In this document: positions 26,751 through 28,991 of the stretch, piece after piece
Layout of the letters: the number at the start of each line of letters is the position of its first letter
Position numbering within the stretch: the first letter of the stretch is position 1
Program-made: the position numbers and the translations under genes
Notes under the pieces: model-generated
Databases searched by the model: none
What the model was told of the DNA's origin: nothing
What the model saw: the letters and a program-made list of their open reading frames with translations, nothing else
Virus record (IMG/VR): IMGVR_UViG_3300047094_000669
Location: 1 to 28,991 of that record
Length of the DNA: 28,991 bases
Direction: 5' to 3' (one strand)
Source: a virus

Positions 26751-26879
26751 ATGGAAAAGGTCAAAGTCCTATGTTTTTTCTGTGGATCTACTACCATAGT
26801 TGATATAGATAAGGTAGATACTAGGGCTAAGTGTTATAATTGTTCTTCCAGTAATTCTCATATCCCCCGCCAAATTTAA
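26751..26879 (+). CDS. 42-residue zinc-ribbon mini-protein
   Basis: MEKVKVLCFFCGSTTIVDIDKVDTRAKCYNCSSSNSHIPRQI; CFFC and CYNC form a zinc ribbon. ATG directly follows the previous stop. Unknown function. Confidence 0.55.
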   Translation: MEKVKVLCFFCGSTTIVDIDKVDTRAKCYNCSSSNSHIPRQI

Positions 26880-26893
26880 AGAGCCTTGCGATA

Positions 26894-26911
26894 TTGTGAT
26901 ATAATCAACAT
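26894..26911 (+). promoter_or_regulatory. Leaderless promoter of third BppU-like unit
   Basis: TTGTGATATAAT (TATAAT at 26900-26905) then six nt to ATG 26912. Same TGTGATATAAT as the fibre-operon promoter at 8.59 kb, suggesting shared timing. Confidence 0.65.
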
Positions 26912-27274
26912 ATGGGATTTCCAAAAACATACAACCTTGACTATTATCGTGGCGACACGTTTGAGTTTAAGGTTTATACAAAAAATCAAGATGGAACTGA
27001 TTTTGATGTAAGCGGCTATGAAACCTTTACCTTTAAGCTTGCCAATCAAAGAGGAGCTTCTGGAACTCAAATTACCGCAGCAGCCGCTAAAGAATCAGAT
27101 CTTGAAGGGTCATACGTAAGATGTACAATCACACCTACTGTTGGAAGATCTCTGGCTGCTGGCACCTATGTCTATGATGTTCAGATAACAGATACCACAC
27201 CAACTCCAGCCGTTATCTATACAATAGTAACAGGAATAATCACAGTAACGGATGATATTTCTGGAGCAGTCTAA
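26912..27274 (+). CDS. BppU-like baseplate/fibre-base protein, 120 aa (copy 3)
   Basis: LDYYRGDTFEFKVYTKNQDGTDFDVSGYETFTFKLANQRGA matches the BppU N-terminal fold more plainly than the other two copies; VYDVQITDTTPTPAVIYTIVTGIITVTDDISGAV forms the closing strands. Located far from the main fibre cluster and on the other strand. Its stop overlaps the next gene. Confidence 0.72.
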   Translation: MGFPKTYNLDYYRGDTFEFKVYTKNQDGTDFDVSGYETFTFKLANQRGASGTQITAAAAKESDLEGSYVRCTITPTVGRSLAAGTYVYDVQITDTTPTPAVIYTIVTGIITVTDDISGAV

Positions 27275-27510
27275 TGCTAAAGTTAGTAGTTAAAAAGCAG
27301 GATATAAGTTTAGTGACCTATCTTGGTCCAGATACATTGATAGTAAAAAAACCTAATCGATCTATCATAGCGCAAAATGACACATACATTTATGTAGAGC
27401 CATTCGTATATGTTGATGGTGGCTTATACGATAGTGAAGGAACTCTTGTCGATGCTGGGTATTACGATACAGCAATGTGGGCAGTTACATTCAATGGGGG
27501 ATATGTATAA
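27274..27510 (+). CDS. Small structural-type protein paired with BppU copy 3, 78 aa
   Basis: MLKLVVKKQDISLVTYLGPDTLIVKKPNRSIIAQNDTYIYVEPFVYVDGGLYDSEGTLVDAGYYDTAMWAVTF...; TAATG overlap with the BppU-like gene. Beta-rich; YVDGGLYDSEGTLVDAGYYDT recalls the SGGAYNEPGVLVSAGLYNT segment of the 152-aa fibre-like protein at 5898. Likely virion part. Confidence 0.58.
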   Translation: MLKLVVKKQDISLVTYLGPDTLIVKKPNRSIIAQNDTYIYVEPFVYVDGGLYDSEGTLVDAGYYDTAMWAVTFNGGYV

Positions 27511-27533
27511 TGCCGACTATACTTAAAGATTAA

Positions 27534-28058
27534 ATGGAAAAGATATATTTAGATCCAGAGATATATTATATAGAAAATGTACTCTCAATAGCAGATCTTG
27601 AGAAGTGCCAAGCCTTCGCCAGAAATAAAGAAAGCTGGCAAATTGGGGTACACAAGCAAGATGAAATAAAAACAATGGATCAAGAGATCAAAGATATTTT
27701 TGATAAGATGTTAGTAGACTATATAAAAATAGCAGAACCTAATCTTCATATTGAGACAGTTCCTATTCTGCATAAGTATGATCCAGACTTTTTTAATCAC
27801 AAACCTGAAGAGTGGGCAATGTCTCTCCATGTTGACAATAGCCCTAACACACCTTTAGAAGATGTGCAAAAGGGCTTGGTATTTTATTTAAATGATGACT
27901 TTGATGGTGGTGAGTTATTCTATGTAAACAAAGGTATATCTTATAAGCCTGTCGCTAATACCCTAGTCATCCACTCTGCATTTGAGTCTTGTAAACACGG
28001 GGTCACAATGGTTACAAATGGCACTAGGTATATCTATACTAACTTTTATAGATCATAA
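27534..28058 (+). CDS. 2OG-Fe(II) oxygenase, prolyl-4-hydroxylase-like (third)
   Basis: 174 aa with H99 and D101 (LHVD), distal H155 (CKHGV) and R165 (GTRY): a complete triad and 2OG arginine. GLVFYLNDDFDGGELFYVNK (114-133) parallels YYLNDDYEGGEINFP in the oxygenase at 1904. It directly follows a BppU-like pair, just as the left oxygenases end the fibre cluster, so structural proteins may be substrates (inference). A TATACT lies ten nt before the ATG. Confidence 0.87.
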   Translation: MEKIYLDPEIYYIENVLSIADLEKCQAFARNKESWQIGVHKQDEIKTMDQEIKDIFDKMLVDYIKIAEPNLHIETVPILHKYDPDFFNHKPEEWAMSLHVDNSPNTPLEDVQKGLVFYLNDDFDGGELFYVNKGISYKPVANTLVIHSAFESCKHGVTMVTNGTRYIYTNFYRS

Positions 28059-28059
28059 A

Positions 28060-28176
28060 ATGTGTGAACTTATCAAACCCTCATCTTGGGATCAAGGTGG
28101 TATCTTAAGGGATATTGTTGTTCTTACTAGGACTGTAGATGATGCAGTTGATAGTGTTTTAGATTCCCCCGCATAA
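28060..28176 (+). CDS. 38-residue mini-protein
   Basis: MCELIKPSSWDQGGILRDIVVLTRTVDDAVDSVLDSPA; one base after the oxygenase stop, probably co-transcribed. Helical second half. Unknown function. Confidence 0.48.
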   Translation: MCELIKPSSWDQGGILRDIVVLTRTVDDAVDSVLDSPA

Positions 28177-28194
28177 TTGGGATGGTACCGCTAG

Positions 28195-28235
28195 TGCACC
28201 TTTGGTGCATGGGAAGGTTTAGCAACCTCTATTTT
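28195..28235 (+). terminator. Double hairpin, likely terminator
   Basis: TGCACC-TTT-GGTGCA (28195-28209), then AGGTT-TAGC-AACCT (28215-28228) followed by CTATTTT. Ends the unit with the oxygenase before the next promoter. Confidence 0.55.
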
Positions 28236-28236
28236 G

Positions 28237-28282
28237 CGCCGAACTTTAGTTGCACTTTTCGCCGAACTTTGGTACACTTGAG
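28237..28282 (+). repeat. Tandem 23-bp repeat over a promoter
   Basis: CGCCGAACTTT-(A/G)GT-N2-CACTT occurs at 28237 and 28260, exactly 23 bp apart. The two copies bracket the -35 and contain the -10, which suggests paired operator sites. Confidence 0.6.
28250..28278 (+). promoter_or_regulatory. Promoter of a leaderless gene
   Basis: TTGCAC (28250-28255), 17-bp spacer, TACACT (28273-28278), six nt, ATG 28285. Confidence 0.65.
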
Positions 28283-28284
28283 TT

Positions 28285-28425
28285 ATGAACAATCATAATT
28301 GTGATTTTAAATTAGACCTTGATGGGCAGGTTACCTGTGCCATTTGTGGTGCTATGGATGACGATATGAAACCAGACGCTCTTGAGCGCATTGACATTTT
28401 TGAAAGTCAGGTTGACTTTGAATAA
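28285..28425 (+). CDS. 46-residue Cys-containing mini-protein
   Basis: MNNHNCDFKLDLDGQVTCAICGAMDDDMKPDALERIDIFE...; an H/C at the start plus CAIC could bind zinc. Leaderless. Unknown function. Confidence 0.55.
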   Translation: MNNHNCDFKLDLDGQVTCAICGAMDDDMKPDALERIDIFESQVDFE

Positions 28426-28534
28426 GAACGAATGTCCAAAATGTGAGATGCATCATAAAGATCCTTTATTTTGGGAGACTCATCAGACTATGACTGATGG
28501 TAGAGTTTGGTGTGCTTATGGCAAAAGAGTGTAG
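28418..28534 (+). CDS. 38-residue zinc-finger-like mini-protein
   Basis: TTG start overlapping the previous gene by 8 nt. MNKNECPKCEMHHKDPLFWETHQTMTDGRVWCAYGKRV has CPKC, HH, H and C. Short and with a weak start, hence moderate confidence. Confidence 0.48.
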   Translation: MNKNECPKCEMHHKDPLFWETHQTMTDGRVWCAYGKRV

Positions 28535-28625
28535 TCATACTTGGTATATGCGTGAGCCAGGGATACAGTGTGCTAAATGTCTAGTTATATGGGATGATAA
28601 TACAGATACCTTGACTTTTTTTTAA
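28518..28625 (+). CDS. 35-residue Cys/His mini-protein
   Basis: MAKECSHTWYMREPGIQCAKCLVIWDDNTDTLTFF; CSH and CAKC form a possible zinc site. Overlaps the previous gene by 17 nt in another frame. Unknown function. Confidence 0.5.
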   Translation: MAKECSHTWYMREPGIQCAKCLVIWDDNTDTLTFF

Positions 28626-28639
28626 GAGTTTGATACAAT
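28611..28639 (+). promoter_or_regulatory. Promoter of a leaderless gene
   Basis: TTGACT (28611-28616), 17-bp spacer, TACAAT (28634-28639) preceded by TGA, six nt, ATG 28646. Confidence 0.7.
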
Positions 28640-28645
28640 TAAATC

Positions 28646-28825
28646 ATGATAACAAAAGAAAATTTGGATGTAATTATAAAACTAATAAATACTCGTCGTG
28701 ATCAGGTTCTTGAGGCTAATAATATTAAAGATGAGCAAGACTCTGTACAGCATGCTTGGATTACTGGAATATACGAAGATATTAATTTATTCTTAAATCT
28801 CAATCTTAATCAAAATGCTCAATAG
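28646..28825 (+). CDS. Small helical protein, 59 aa
   Basis: MITKENLDVIIKLINTRRDQVLEANNIKDEQDSVQHAWITGIYEDINLFLNL...; mostly helix. Leaderless start. Unknown function. Confidence 0.58.
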   Translation: MITKENLDVIIKLINTRRDQVLEANNIKDEQDSVQHAWITGIYEDINLFLNLNLNQNAQ

Positions 28826-28991
28826 TTTAGAGATTCCAGATCCATTTCAAACCTTTGTAACTAAAAAATATGCCAGTGTTAAAGGTTATAGGTATGACTT
28901 CTTTAGTGGAGAGTGGGAGTTTAACTGTTTGTGTTGCGATGAAATTTTAAATGCCCCGAACAAAAAAACAATGACAAAAATAAGGTTATAC
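28815..28991 (+). CDS. Cys-containing protein, 3' end outside window
   Basis: Starts inside the end of the previous gene (11-nt overlap) and is open for 59 codons to the window edge. MLNSLEIPDPFQTFVTKKYASVKGYRYDFFSGEWEFNCLCCDEILN... contains CLCC. Cannot be assigned from this fragment. Confidence 0.5.
   Translation, partial: MLNSLEIPDPFQTFVTKKYASVKGYRYDFFSGEWEFNCLCCDEILNAPNKKTMTKIRLY

Noticed and set aside
27510-27533. Seven-codon ATG frame (MPTILKD) ending right before the oxygenase ATG
   Set aside because: Too short to support. It may be a leader, but TATACT inside it is better read as a -10.

Overview
The window looks like part of a tailed-phage genome, AT-rich and densely packed, most plausibly infecting an aquatic actinobacterium. 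The phage assignment rests on tail-fibre repeat proteins, BppU-like baseplate proteins, a secreted peptidoglycan lyase, a DUF932 protein, a GP88 protein, a phage tRNA-Asp and dozens of very small overlapping genes. The host is inferred from actinophage-like small proteins, many apparently leaderless genes, and CRP/GlxR-like operators; nothing in the window names it directly.

Layout. 1-11.9 kb is mostly minus strand and carries host-recognition genes: BppU-like proteins, three tail-fibre repeat proteins, a fibronectin-III protein with an FFPP-repeat tail, and a collagen-like fibre. It ends leftward in two 2OG-Fe(II) oxygenases and a flavin-dependent halogenase that runs off the edge. A plus-strand secreted lytic enzyme (9.4 kb) and a minus-strand holin-like protein (11.6-11.9 kb) sit among them. 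12.0-12.5 kb holds two convergent Cys-rich mini-genes. 12.6-13.5 kb has four small minus-strand genes. 13.8-25.4 kb is a long plus-strand array of mostly 30-140-codon genes, usually overlapping by 1-4 nt, broken into operons by regulatory cassettes, and including GP88, DUF932 and tRNA-Asp. 25.4-26.3 kb is mostly non-coding, rich in short repeats and DnaA boxes, and could be a replication origin. 26.3-29 kb carries zinc-ribbon mini-genes, a third BppU-like module, a third 2OG oxygenase and more mini-genes.

The most unusual content is between the genes. Eleven TGTG-N8-CACA dyads of CRP/GlxR type lie at helically phased distances (about -64.5, -74.5 or -84.5) from extended -10 promoters on both strands. 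These promoters share TTGTAT, a conserved TGTCAG inside the 17-bp spacer, and TGC before the -10. Operon ends and gaps carry six copies of an exactly 24-nt potential hairpin, CCTGAG..AAG..AAACTGCTC; three of them alternate with other hairpins in a 230-nt non-coding stretch (19.38-19.61 kb). GGCC(S)GGCC and GGCGTGTCG motifs recur in the same gaps. A second promoter style, TGATANNAT followed by 6 nt and the start codon, drives leaderless genes, including structural genes and the oxygenase/halogenase cluster. A plausible reading is a phage gene-expression programme wired to a host CRP-type regulator plus an RNA element at operon junctions; all positions and alignments were made by eye.
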